From Maratus speciosus (lineage: Eukaryota; Arthropoda; Arachnida; Araneae; Salticidae): 64,000 nt of DNA. The position numbers and the translations under genes are program-made. The stretch is taken from NCBI GenBank assembly GCA_963932465.1, contig OZ010792.1, positions 285,369,836 through 285,433,835 on the forward strand, given 5' to 3'. Below the pieces are notes generated by a model that was given only the letters and a program-made list of their open reading frames with translations, was not told where the DNA came from and made no database searches. This document shows positions 51,756 to 64,000 of the stretch, one piece after another (position 1 is the first letter of the stretch; each line of letters begins with the position of its first letter).

Positions 51756-53764
51756 AGTCGGACTAACGTAGGAACTTAACAAGATTCCCTATCTGCAGAA
51801 GCCAATGTGATGCGGAGACATGAGCCAATAAACATAGTAGAAAATTCATTAAGAATTGGCAATATTTTTCGGTTCCTTTTGTCACAGACATAGAAACTCT
51901 CAGGAACACCTTTACCAAAAAAAAAAAAAAAAAAAAAAATCAGTAAATTAAAATATGCTCCAAAAATATTATCTTCTTGCTCTTTACCACTCCAGCAGCT
52001 GCGAGATACAGGGCATCAGCCGAAATATTCCAAGCACGAATAACGCATGTAGACATTAAATATATTTAACTCTACAGACGGGGTGCAAAATTCATGCTTT
52101 GTTTTCATCAGTACTGTCTTGCCTTAAGAGTCCACGACAGTCCGCAACGACAATCACAATACACACTTCTAAAAAGAATTTACTTTGTTATTAATATATT
52201 TACCTATATATATACTTTTTATTTATTATTTTTTGTACTATTTATTGTTAGTAACAGTTTTATTATATCTATGAATATCTTTAGCTTCATTGTATTTATA
52301 ATACTCATTACAGTTATTGATTATAATTATTGCTATGGCCATTATATTTTAACTAGTTAAAATTATATTTCTTGGTGTCATTAATTTTCAATTTAAATAA
52401 AAAAATAATCTATTATTATTTTTTTTATAATTATTATTTTTGTTAGTATTATGCTCATCGTTTTAACTTATTTATAACGATAATTCTTGGAATCATTATT
52501 ATTTATCTTATTATTAGTATTATATTAATTGTTATCGTTATTTGATTTATTACTATGATTAATATTAAAATAATAATTATTATTATTATTATTATTTTTA
52601 ACATTATCATTAGTATTATTATATTATTATTATTGTTGATATAATTACATATTTATTATTATATATGGAAATTATTTATGATGATTTTTTCATAAATATA
52701 TTATGACAATTATTAATTTGTTTTAAAAATTTTTGCTTTATTATTACATTGAGAATATCGTAGTCGGACTAACGTAGGAACTTAACAAGATTCCCTATCT
52801 GCAGAAGCCAATGTGATGCGGAGACATGAGCCAATAAACATAGTAGAAAATTCATTAAAAATTGGCAATATTTTTCGGTTCCTTTTGTCACAGACATAGA
52901 AACTCTCAGGAACACCCTTACCAAAAAAAATAAATAAATAATAATAATCAGTAAGTTAAAATATGCTCCAAAAATATTATCTTCATGCTCTTTACCACTC
53001 CAGCAGCTGCGAGATACAGGGCATCAGCCGAAATATTCCAAGCACGAATAACGCATGTAGACATTAAATATACTTAACTCTACAGACGGGGTGCAAAATT
53101 CATGCTTTGTTTTCATCAGTACTGTCTTGCCTTAAGAGTCCACGACAGTCCGCAACGACAATCACAATACACACTTCTAAAAAGAATTTACTTTGTTATT
53201 AATATATTTACCTATATATATACTTATTATTTATTATTATTTTGTACTATTTATTGTTAGTAACAGTTTTATTATATGAATATCTTTAGCTTCATTGTAT
53301 TTATAATACTCATTACAGTTATTGATTATAATTATTGCTATCACCATTATATTTTAATTAGTTAAAATTATATTTCTTGGTGTCATTAATTTTCAATTTA
53401 AATAAAAAAAATAAACTATTATTATTTTTTTTAATTATCATTTTTGTTAGTATTATGTCCATCGTTTTAACTTATTTATAACGATAATTCTTGGAATCAT
53501 TATTATTTATCTTATTATTAGTATTATATTAATTGTTATAGTTATTTGATTTATTACTATGATTAATATTAAAATAATAATAATAATAATTATTACTATT
53601 TTTTAACATTATCATTAGTATTATTATATTATTATTATTGTAGATATAATTACATATTTATGATTATATATAAAAATTATTTATGATGATTTTTTTTAAA
53701 AATATTATGACAATTATTAATTTGTCTTAAAAACTTTGCTTTATTATTACATTGAGAATATCGT

Positions 53765-53925
53765 AGTTGGACTAACGTAGGAACTTAACAAGATTCCCTA
53801 TCTGCAGAAGCCAATGTGATGCGGAGACATGAGCCAATAAACATAGTATTAAATTCATTAAGAATTGGCAATATTTTTCGCTTCCTTTTGTCACAGACAT
53901 AGAAACTCTCAGGAACACCCTTACC

Positions 53926-53956
<31 letters not shown>

Positions 53957-54780
53957 GTAAGTTAAAATATGCTCCAAAAATATTATCTTCATGCTCTTTA
54001 CCACTCCAGCAGCTGCGAGATACAGGCCATCAGCCAAAATATTCCAAGCACGAATAACGCATGTAGACATTAAATATACTTAGCTCTACAGACGGGGTGC
54101 AAAATTCATGCTGTATTTTCATCAGTACTGTCTTGCCTTAAGAGTCCACGACAGTCACGCAACGACAACCACAATACACACTTCTAAAAAAGAATTTACT
54201 TTGTTATTCATATATTTACCTATATATATACTTTTTATTTATTATTATTTTGTACTATTTATTGTTAGTAACAGTTTTATTATTACTATGAATATCTCTA
54301 GCTTCATTGTATTTATAATAGTCATTACAGTTATTCATTATAATTATTGCTATCACCATTATATTTTAATTAGTTAAAATTATATTTCTTGGTGTCATTA
54401 TTTTTCAATTTAAATAAAAAAAATAAACCATTATTATTTTTTTTATAATTATTATTTTTGTTAGTATTATGGTCATCGTTTTAACTTATTTATAACGATA
54501 ATTCTTGGAATCATTATTATTTATCTTATTATTAGTATTATTTTAATTTTTATCGTTATTTGATTTATTACTATGACTAATATTAAAATAATAATAATAA
54601 TTATTATTATTATTATTTTTAACATTATCATTAGTATTATTATATTATTATTATTGTTGATATAATTACATATTTATTGTTATATATGAAAATTATTTAT
54701 GATGATTTTTTTAAATATATTATGACAATTATTAATTTGTTTTAAAAAATTTTGCTTTATTATTACATTGAGAATATCGT
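53765..54780 (+). repeat. Divergent monomer class, copy at 53765
   Basis: Same markers as the copies at 35720 and 49750. It shares CAGCCAAAATATTCC with the 35720 copy but not with the 49750 copy, although the 49750 copy is the nearer neighbour. Confidence 0.85.
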
Positions 54781-57700
54781 AGTCGGACTAACGTAGGAAC
54801 TTAACAAGATTCCCTATCTGCAGAAGCCAATGTGATGCGGAGACATGAGCCAATAAACATAGTAGAAAATTCATTAAGAATTGGCAATATTTTTCGCTTC
54901 CTTTTGTCACAGACATAGAAACTCTCAGGAACACCCTTACCAAAAAAAAAAAAAAAATAATAATAATCAGTAAGTTAAATTATGCTCCAAAAATATTATC
55001 TTCATGCTCTTTACCACTCCAGCAGCTGCGAGATACAGGGCATCAGCCGAAATATTCCAAGCACGAATAACGCATGTAGACATTAAATATACTTAACTCT
55101 ACAGACGGGGTGCAAAATTCATGCTTTGTTTTCATCAGTACTGTCTTGCCTTAAGAGTCCACGACAGTCCGCAACGACAATCACAATACACACTTCTAAA
55201 AAGAATTTACTTTGTTATTAATATATTTACCTATATATATACTTATTATTTATTATTATTTTGTAATATTTATTGTTAGTAACAGTTTTATTATATGAAT
55301 ATCTTTAGCTTCATTGTATTTATAATACTCATTACAGTTATTGATTATAATTATTGCTATCACCATTATATTTTAACTAGTTAAAATTATATTTCTTGGT
55401 GTCATTAATTTTAAATTTAAATAAAAAATAATCTATTATTATTTTTTTATAATTATTATTTTTGTTAGTATTATGGTCATCGTTTTAACTTATTTATAAC
55501 GATAATTCTTGGAATCATTATTATTTATCTTATTATTAGTATTATGTTAATTGTTATCGTTATTTGATTTATTACTATGATTAATATTAAAATAATAATA
55601 ATAATAATTATTATTTTTTTTAACATTATCTTTAGTGTTATTATATTACTATTATTGTTGATATAATTACATAACTATTATTATATATGTAAATTATTTA
55701 TGATGATTTTTTTTAAATATATTATGACAATTATTAATTTGTTTTTAAAAATTTTGCTTTATTATTACATTGAGAATATCGTAGTCGGACTAACGTAGGA
55801 ACTTAACAAGATTCCCTATCTGCAGAAGCCAATGTGATGCGGAGACATGAGCCAATAAACATAGTAGAAAATTCATTAAGAATTGGCAATATTTTTCGGT
55901 TGCTTCTGTCACAGACATAGAAACTCTCAGGAACACCTTTACCAAAAAAAAAAAAAAATCAGTAAATTAAAATATGCTCCAAAAATATTATCTTCTTGCT
56001 CTTTACCACTCCAGCAGCTGCGAGATACAGGGCATCAGCCGAAATATTCCAAGCACGAATAACGCATGTAGACATTAAATATATTTAACTCTACAGACGG
56101 GGTGCAAAATTCATGCTTTGTTTTCATCAGTACTGTCTTGCCTTAAGAGTCCACGACGGTCCGCAACGACAATCACAATACACACTTCTAAAAAGAATTT
56201 ACTTTGTTATTAATATATTTACCTATATATATACTTTTTATTTATTATTTTTTGTACTATTTATTGTTAGTAACAGTTTTATTATATCTATGAATATCTT
56301 TAGCTTCATTGTATTTATAATACTCATTACAGTTATTGATTATAATTATTGCTATCACCATTATATTTTAACTAGTTAAAATTATATTTCTTGGTGTCAT
56401 TAATTTTCAATTTAAATAAAAAAATAATCTATTATTATTTTTTTTTATAATTATTATATTTGTTAGTATTATGGTCATCGTTTTAACTTATTTATAACGA
56501 TAATTCTTGGAATCATTATTATTTATCTTATTATTAGTATTATATTAATTGTTATAGTTATTTGATTTATTACTATGATTAATATTAAAATAATAATAAT
56601 TATTATTATTATTTTTTTTAACATTATCATTAGTATTATTATATTATTATTATTGTTGATATAATTACATATTTATTATTATATATGGAAATTATTTATG
56701 ATGATTTTTTCATAAATATATTATGACAATTATTAATTTGTTTTAAAAATTTTTGCTTTATTATTACATTGAGAATATCGTAGTCGGACTAACGTAGGAA
56801 CTTAACAAGATTCCCTATCTGCAGAAGCCAATGTGATGCGGAGACATGAGCCAATAAACATAGTAGAAAATTCATTAAAAATTGGCAATATTTTTCGGTT
56901 CCTTTTGTCACAGACATAGAAACTCTCAGGAACACCCTTAAAAAAAATAATAATAATAATCAGTAAGTTAAAATATGCTCCAAAAATATTATCTTCATGC
57001 TCTTTACCACTCCAGCAGCTGCGAGATACAGGGCATCGGCCGAAATACTCCAAGCACGAATAACGCATGTAGACATTAAATATACTTAACTCTACAGACG
57101 GGGTGCAAAATTCATGCTTTGTTTTCATCAGTACTGTCTTGCCTTAAGAGTCCACGACAGTCCGCAACGACAATCACAATACACACTTCTAAAAAGAATT
57201 TACTTTGTTATTAATATATTTACCTATATATATACTTTTTATTTATTATTTTTTGTACTATTTATTGTTAGTAACAGTTTTATTATATCTATGAATATCT
57301 TTAGCTTCATTGTATTTATAATACTCATTACAGTTATTGATTATAATTATTGCTATCACCATTATATTTTAACTAGTTAAAATTATATTTCTTGGTGTCA
57401 TTAATTTTCAATTTAAATAAAAAAATAATCTATTATTTTTTTTTTTATAATTATTATATTTGTTAGTATTATGGTCATCGTTTTAACTTATTTATAACGA
57501 TAATTCTTGGAATCATTATTATTTATCTTATTATTAGTATTATATTAATTGTTATCGTTATTTGATTTATTACTATGATTAATATTAAAATAATAATAAT
57601 AATAATTATTATTATTATTTTTAACATTATCATTAGTATTATTATATTATTATTATTGTTGATATAATTACATATTTATTATTATATATGGAAATTATTT

Positions 57701-57784
57701 ATGATGATTTTTTCATAAATATATTATGACAATTATTAATTTGTTTTAAAAATATTTGCTTTATTATTACATTGAGAATATCGT

Positions 57785-58957
57785 AGTCGGACTAACGTAG
57801 GAACTTAACAAGATTCCCTATCTGCAGAAGCCAATGTGATGCGGAGACATGAGCCAATAAACATAGTAGAAAATTCATTAAAAATTGGCAATATTTTTCG
57901 GTTCCTTTTGTCACAGACATAGAAACTCTCAGGAACAGCCTTACAAAAAAAAAAAAATAAATAATAATAATCAGTAAGTTAAAATATGCTCCAAAAATAT
58001 TATCTTCATGCTCTTTACCACTCCAGCAGCTGCGAGATACAGGGCATCAGCCGAAATATTTCAAGCACGAATAACGCATGTAGACATTAAATATACTTAA
58101 CTCTACAGACGGGGTGCAAAATTCATGCTTTGTTTTCATCAGTACTGTCTTGCCTTAAGAGTCCACGACAGTCCGCAACGACAATCACAATACACACTTC
58201 TAAAAAAGAATTTACTTTGTTATTAATATATTTACCTATATATATACTTTTTATTTATTATTATTTTGTACAATTTATTGTTAGTAACAGTTTTATTATT
58301 ACTATGAATATCTTTAGCTTCATTGTATTTATAATAGTCATTACAGTTATTGATTATAATTATTGCTATAACCATTATATTTTAATTAGTTAAAATTATA
58401 TTTCTTTGTGTCATTATTTTTCAATTTAAATAAAAAAATAAACTATTATTATTTTTTTATAATTATTATTTTTGTTAGTATTATGTCCATCGTTTTTACT
58501 TATATGTAACGATAATTCTTGGAATCATTATTATTTATCTTATTATTAGTATTATATAAATTGTTATCGTTAGTTGATATATTACTATGATTAATATTAA
58601 ATTAATAATAATAATTATTATTATTATTATTTTTAACATTATCATTAGTGTTATTATATTATTATTATTGTTGATATAATTACATAACTATTATTATATA
58701 TGAAAATTATTTATGATGATTTTTTTTAAAAATATATTATGACAATTATTAATTTGTTTTAAAAAATTTTGCTTTATTATTACATTGAGAATATCGTAGT
58801 CGGACTAACGTAGGAACTTAACAAGATTCCCTATCTGCAGAAGCCAATGTGATGCGGAGACATGAGCCAATAAACATAGTAGAAAATTCATTAAGAATTG
58901 GCAATATTTTTCGGTTCCTTTTGTCACAGACATAGAAACTCTCAGGAACACCCTTAC

Positions 58958-58993
<36 letters not shown>

Positions 58994-61900
58994 GTAAGTT
59001 AAAATATGTTCCAAAAATATTATCTTCATGCTCTTTACCACTCCAGCAGCTGCGAGATACAGGGCATCAGCCGAAATATTCCAAGCACGAATAACGCATG
59101 TAGACATTAAATATACTTAACTCTACAGACGGGGTGCAAAATTCATGCTTTGTTTTCATCAGTACTGTCTTGCCTTAAGAGTCCACGACAGTCCGCAACG
59201 ACAATCATAATACACACTTCTAAAAAGAATTTACTTTGTTATTAATATATTTACCTATATATATACTTATTATTTATTATTATTTTGTAATATTTATTGT
59301 TAGTAACAGTTTTATTATATGAATATCTTTAGCTTCATTGTATTTATAATACTCATTACAGTTATTGATTATAATTATTGCTATCACCATTATATTTTAA
59401 CTAGTTAAAATTATATTTCTTGGTGTCATTAATTTTCAATTTAAATAAAAAAATAATCTATTATTATTTTTTTTATAATTATTATTTTTGTTAGTATTAT
59501 GGTCATCGTTTTAACTTATTTATAACGATAATTCTTGGAATCTTTATTATTTATCTTATTATTAGTATTATATTAATTGTTATCGTTATTTGATTTATTA
59601 CTATGATTAATATTAAAATAATAATAATAATTATTATTATTATTTTTTTTAACATTATCATTAGTGCTATTATATTACTATTAGTGTTGATATAATTACA
59701 TAACTATTATTATATATGTAAATTATTTATGATGATTTTTTTTACATATATTATGACAATTATTAATTTGTTTTTAAAAATTTTGCTTTATTATTACATT
59801 GAGAATATCGTAGTCGGACTAACGTAGGAACTTAACAAGATTCCCTATCTGCAGAAGCCAATGTGATGCGGAGACATGAGCCAATAAACATAGTAGAAAA
59901 TTCATTAAGAATTGGCAATATTTTTCGGTTCCTTTTGTCACAGACATAGAAACTCTCAGGAACACCTTTACCAAAAAAAAAAAAAAATCAGTAAATTAAA
60001 ATATGCTCCAAAAATATTATCTTCTTGCTCTTTACCACTCCAGCAGCTGCGAGATACAGGGCATCAGCCGAAATATTCCAAGCACGAATAACGCATGTAG
60101 ACATTAAATATATTTAACTCTACAGACGGGGTGCAAAATTCATGCTTTGTTTTCATCAGTACTGTCTTGCCTTAAGAGTCCACGACAGTCCGCAACGACA
60201 ATCACAATACACACTTCTAAAAAGAATTTACTTTGTTATTAATATATTTACCTATATATATACTTTTTATTTATTATTTTTTGTACTATTTATTGTTAGT
60301 AACAGTTTTATTATATCTATGAATATCTTTAGCTTCATTGTATTTATAATACTCATTACAGTTATTGATTATAATTATTGCTATCACCATTATATTTTAA
60401 CTAGTTAAAATTATATTTCTTGGTGTCATTAATTTTCAATTTAAATAAAAAAATAATCTATTATTATTTTTTTTATAATTATTATTTTTGTTAGTATTAT
60501 GGTCATCGTTTTAACTTATTTATAACGATAATTCTTGGAATCATTATTATTTATCTTATTATTAGTATTATATTAATTGTTATCGTTATTTGATTTATTA
60601 CTATGATTAATATTAAAATAATAATAATAATAATTATTATTTTTTTAACATTATCATTAGTATTATTATATTATTATTATTGTTGATATAATTACATATT
60701 TATTATTATATATGGAAATTATTTATGATGATTTTTTCATAAATATATTATGACAATTATTAATTTGTTTTAAAATTTTTTGCTTTATTATTACATTGAG
60801 AATATCGTAGTCGGACTAACGTAGGAACTTAACAAGATTCCCTATCTGCAGAAGCCAATGTGATGCGGAGACATGAGCCAATAAACATAGTAGAAAATTC
60901 ATTAAAAATTGGCAATATTTTTCGGTTCCTTTTGTCACAGACATAGAAACTCTCAAGAACACCCTTAAAAAAAAATAATAATAATCAGTAAGTTAAAATA
61001 TGCTCCAAAAATATTATCTTCATGCTCTTTACCACACCAGCAGCTGCGAGATACAGGGCATCGGCCGAAATATTCCAAGCACGAATAACGCATGTAGACA
61101 TTAAATATACTTAACTCTACAGACGGGGTGCAAAATTCATGCTTTGTTTTCATCAGTACTGTCTTGCCTTAAGAGTCCACGACAGTCCGCAACGACAATC
61201 ACAATACACACTTCTAAAAAGAATTTACTTTGTTATTAATATATTTACCTATATATATACTTTTTATTTATTATTTTTTGTACTATTTATTGTTAGTAAC
61301 AGTTTTATTATATCTATGAATATCTTTAGCTTCATTGTATTTATAATACTCATTACAGTTATTGATTATAATTATTGCTATCACCATTATATTTTAACTA
61401 GTTAAAATTATATTTCTTGGTGTCATTAATTTTCAATTTAAATAAAAAAATAATCTATTATTATTTTTTTTTATAATTATTATATTTGTTAGTATTATGG
61501 TCATCGTTTTAACTTATTTATAACGATAATTCTTGGAATCATTATTATTTATCTTATTATTAGTATTATATTAATTGTTATCGTTATTTGATTTATTACT
61601 ATGATTAATATTAAAATAATAATAAAAATTATTATTATTATTATTTTTAACGTTATCATAAGTATTATTATATTATTATTATTGTTGATATAATTACACA
61701 TTTATTATTATATATGGAAATTATTTATGATGATTTTTTCATAAATATATTATGACAATTATTAATTTGTTTTAAAAATTTTTGCTTTATTATTACATTG
61801 AGAATATCGTAGTCGGACTAACGTAGGAACTTAACAAGATTCCCTATCTGCAGAAGCCAATGTGATGCGGAGACATGAGCCAATAAACATAGTATAAAAT

Positions 61901-62813
61901 TCATTAAAAATTGGCAATATTTTTCGGTTCCTTTTGTCACAGACATAGAAACTCTCAGGAACAGCCTTACAAAAAAAAAAAATAATAATAATAATCAGTA
62001 AGTTAAAATATGCTCCAAAAATATTATCTTCATGCTCTTTACCACTCCAGCAGCTGCGTGATACAGGGCATCAGCCGAAATATTCCAAGCACGAATAACG
62101 CATGTAGACATTAAATATACTTAACTCTACAGACGGGGTGCAAAATTCATGCTTTGTTTTCATCAGTACTGTCTTGCCTTAAGATTCCACGACAGTCCGC
62201 AACGACAATCACAATACACACTTCTAAAAAGAATTTACTTTGTTATTAATATATTTACCTATATATATACTTATTATTTATTATTATTTTGTAATATTTA
62301 TTGTTAGTAACAGTTTTATTATATGAATATCTTTAGCTTCATTGTATTTATAATACTCATTACAGTTATTGATTATAATTATTACTATCACCATTATATT
62401 TTAACTAGTTAAAATTATATTTCTTGGTGTCATTAATTTTCAATTTAAATAAAAAAATAATCTATTATTATTTTTTTTATAATTATTATTTTTGTTAGTA
62501 TTATGGTCATCGTTTTAACTTATTTATAACGATAATTCTTGGAATCTTTATTATTTATCTTATTATTAGTATTATATTAATTGTTATCGTTATTTGATTT
62601 ATTACTATGATTGATATTAAAATAATAATAATAATAATTATTATTTTTTTTTAACATTATCATTAGTGCTATTATATTACTATTAGTGTTGATATAATTA
62701 CATAACTATTATTATATATGTAAATTATTTATGATGATTTTTTTTACATATATTATGACAATTATTAATTTGTTTTTAAAAATTTTGCTTTATTATTACA
62801 TTGAGAATATCGT
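57785..62813 (+). repeat. 5-monomer block, partner of 26655-31691
   Basis: Monomers 56-60, the same order of variants as the block 31 kb to the left. The next monomer (62814) again resembles the third member (59812), and the partial one at 63806 shares CTCTCAAGAAC with 60809. This gives a local 3-monomer period at the right edge. Confidence 0.8.
58959..58990 (+). repeat. A32 tract
   Basis: Thirty-two A in the monomer at 58798, the counterpart of the A42 tract 31 kb to the left. The long tract is therefore inherited within this variant, although its exact length has changed. Confidence 0.9.
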
Positions 62814-63805
62814 AGTCGGACTAACGTAGGAACTTAACAAGATTCCCTATCTGCAGAAGCCAATGTGATGCGGAGACATGAGCCAATAAACATAGTAGAA
62901 AATTCATTAAGAATTGGCAATATTTTTCGGTTCCTTTTGTCACAGACATAGAAACTCTCAGGAACACCTTTACCAAAAAAAAAAAATCAGTAAATTAAAA
63001 TATGCTCCAAAAATATTATCTTCTTGCTCTTTACCACTCCAGCAGCTGCGAGATACAGGGCATCAGCCGAAATATTCCAAGCACGAATAACGCATGTAGA
63101 CATTAAATATATTTAACTCTACAGACGGGGTGCAAAATTCATGCTTTGTTTTCATCAGTACTGTCTTGCCTTAAGAGTCCACGACAGTCCGCAACGACAA
63201 TCACAATACACACTTCTAAAAAGAATTTACTTTGTTATTAATATATTTACCTATATATATACTTTTTATTTATTATTTTTTGTACTATTTATTGTTAGTA
63301 ACAGTTTTATTATATCTATGAATATCTTTAGCTTCATTGTATTTATAATACTCATTACAGTTATTGATTATAATTATTGCTATCACCATTATATTTTAAC
63401 TAGTTAAAATTATATTTCTTGGTGTCATTAATTTTCAATTTAAATAAAAAAATAATCTATTATTATTTTTTTTATAATTATTATTTTTGTTAGTATTATG
63501 GTCATCGTTTTAACTTATTTATAACGATAATTCTTGGAATCATTATTATTTATCTTATTATTAGTATTATATTAATTGTTATCGTTATTTGATTTATTAC
63601 TATGATTAATATTAAAATAATAATAATAATAATTATTTTTTTTAACATTATCATTAGTATTATTATATTATTATTATTGTTGATATAATTACATATTTAT
63701 TATTATATATGGAAATTATTTATGATGATTTTTTCATAAATATATTATGACAATTATTAATTTGTTTTAAAAATTTTTGCTTTATTATTACATTGAGAAT
63801 ATCGT

Positions 63806-64000
63806 AGTCGGACTAACGTAGGAACTTAACAAGATTCCCTATCTGCAGAAGCCAATGTGATGCGGAGACATGAGCCAATAAACATAGTAGAAAATTCATT
63901 AAAAATTGGCAATATTTTTCGGTTCCTTTTGTCACAGACATAGAAACTCTCAAGAACACCCTTAAAAAAAAATAATAATAATCAGTAAGTTAAAATATGC
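63806..64000 (+). repeat. Partial monomer at the right edge
   Basis: First 195 bp of monomer 62, cut by the window. CTCTCAAGAAC and CTTAAAAAAAAA match the monomer at 60809, 2997 bp to the left, so the array continues beyond the window with a 3-monomer step. Confidence 0.9.

Larger units (their letters stand above)
19453..64000 (+). repeat. Satellite array segment II: 44 further monomers plus a partial one
   Basis: The array resumes inside monomer 17. Monomer starts are 19596, 20606, 21618, 22630, 23633, 24629, 25644, 26655, 27665, 28688, 29687, 30690, 31692, 32693, 33697, 34706, 35720, 36733, 37732, 38729, 39732, 40729, 41731, 42740, 43742, 44739, 45742, 46737, 47741, 48749, 49750, 50757, 51756, 52762, 53765, 54781, 55783, 56782, 57785, 58798, 59812, 60809, 61811, 62814 and 63806. 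The spacing is 992-1023 bp. The largest value, for the unit at 27665, is explained by its 42-base A-tract. The variants differ from those of segment I. Diagnostic ones are a CTTCTTGCTC class, an ATCGGCCGAA class, a GAACAGCC class, a TAAATTATGC class and a CAGGCCATC class, which recur in ordered groups. Confidence 0.97.

Noticed and set aside
1..64000. CRISPR array
   Set aside because: The repeating unit is 1 kb and the whole unit repeats; there are no short repeats with unique spacers and no cas genes.
1..64000. Insect mitochondrial control-region repeats
   Set aside because: AT-richness fits, but 61 copies of 1 kb without any mitochondrial gene, with nuclear-type transposons inserted, indicates nuclear satellite DNA.
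1..64000. A new defence, toxin or biosynthetic gene system
   Set aside because: No gene content supports any such system in this window; its interest is structural and evolutionary.

Overview
The window is almost entirely one satellite DNA array. A roughly 1.0 kb unit (992-1023 bp between successive starts) is repeated head to tail, same strand, from base 1 to base 64000: 61 full copies and the first 195 bp of a 62nd. I find no protein-coding gene, rRNA, tRNA or CRISPR that I can support. The organism is a eukaryote. An arthropod, probably an insect, is the best guess, because the one foreign insertion looks like an arthropod Helentron/DINE-1-type element carrying a TTAA-flanked MITE. The species cannot be told from the sequence.

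Each unit has two parts. A well-conserved core of about 425 bp (GC near 40-47% by eye) opens with the sequence AGTCGGACTAACG and contains an A-tract that varies in length from copy to copy. It is followed by about 575 bp of very AT-rich sequence (GC near 13% in a sampled stretch) made of TTA/ATT runs, with an (AAT)n(ATT)n palindrome. Short open frames of 60-114 codons recur in every copy, but they are by-products of base composition and frame-neutral indels, not convincing genes.

Layout: 1-16937 is array segment I, 17 monomers, in which monomers 2-6, 7-11 and 12-17 form three copies of a 5-monomer higher-order repeat (about 5.02 kb). The third copy carries one extra monomer-length insert that is out of phase. 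At 16938-19452, 2515 bp of unrelated sequence splits monomer 17. It is read here as a minus-strand non-autonomous Helitron of the Helentron/HINE type, with asymmetric terminal inverted repeats, a (GTCT)n stretch near its 5' end, a CTAG 3' end, degenerate internal tandem repeats and a nested 290 bp TTAA-flanked MITE. Removing it restores a normal 1004 bp monomer. Segment II, 19453-64000, is built from a different set of monomer variants arranged in nested higher-order repeats of 3, 4, 5, 6 and more monomers, with copies displaced by about 3, 4, 6, 8, 11, 14 and 31 kb.

There are no genes acting together here. What the window records is satellite evolution: repeated unequal exchange and conversion that spread monomer blocks, mid-monomer hybrid junctions, microsatellite slippage inside every unit, and one mobile-element insertion that was not co-amplified within this window. 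All comparisons were made by reading aligned positions, not by computed alignment.
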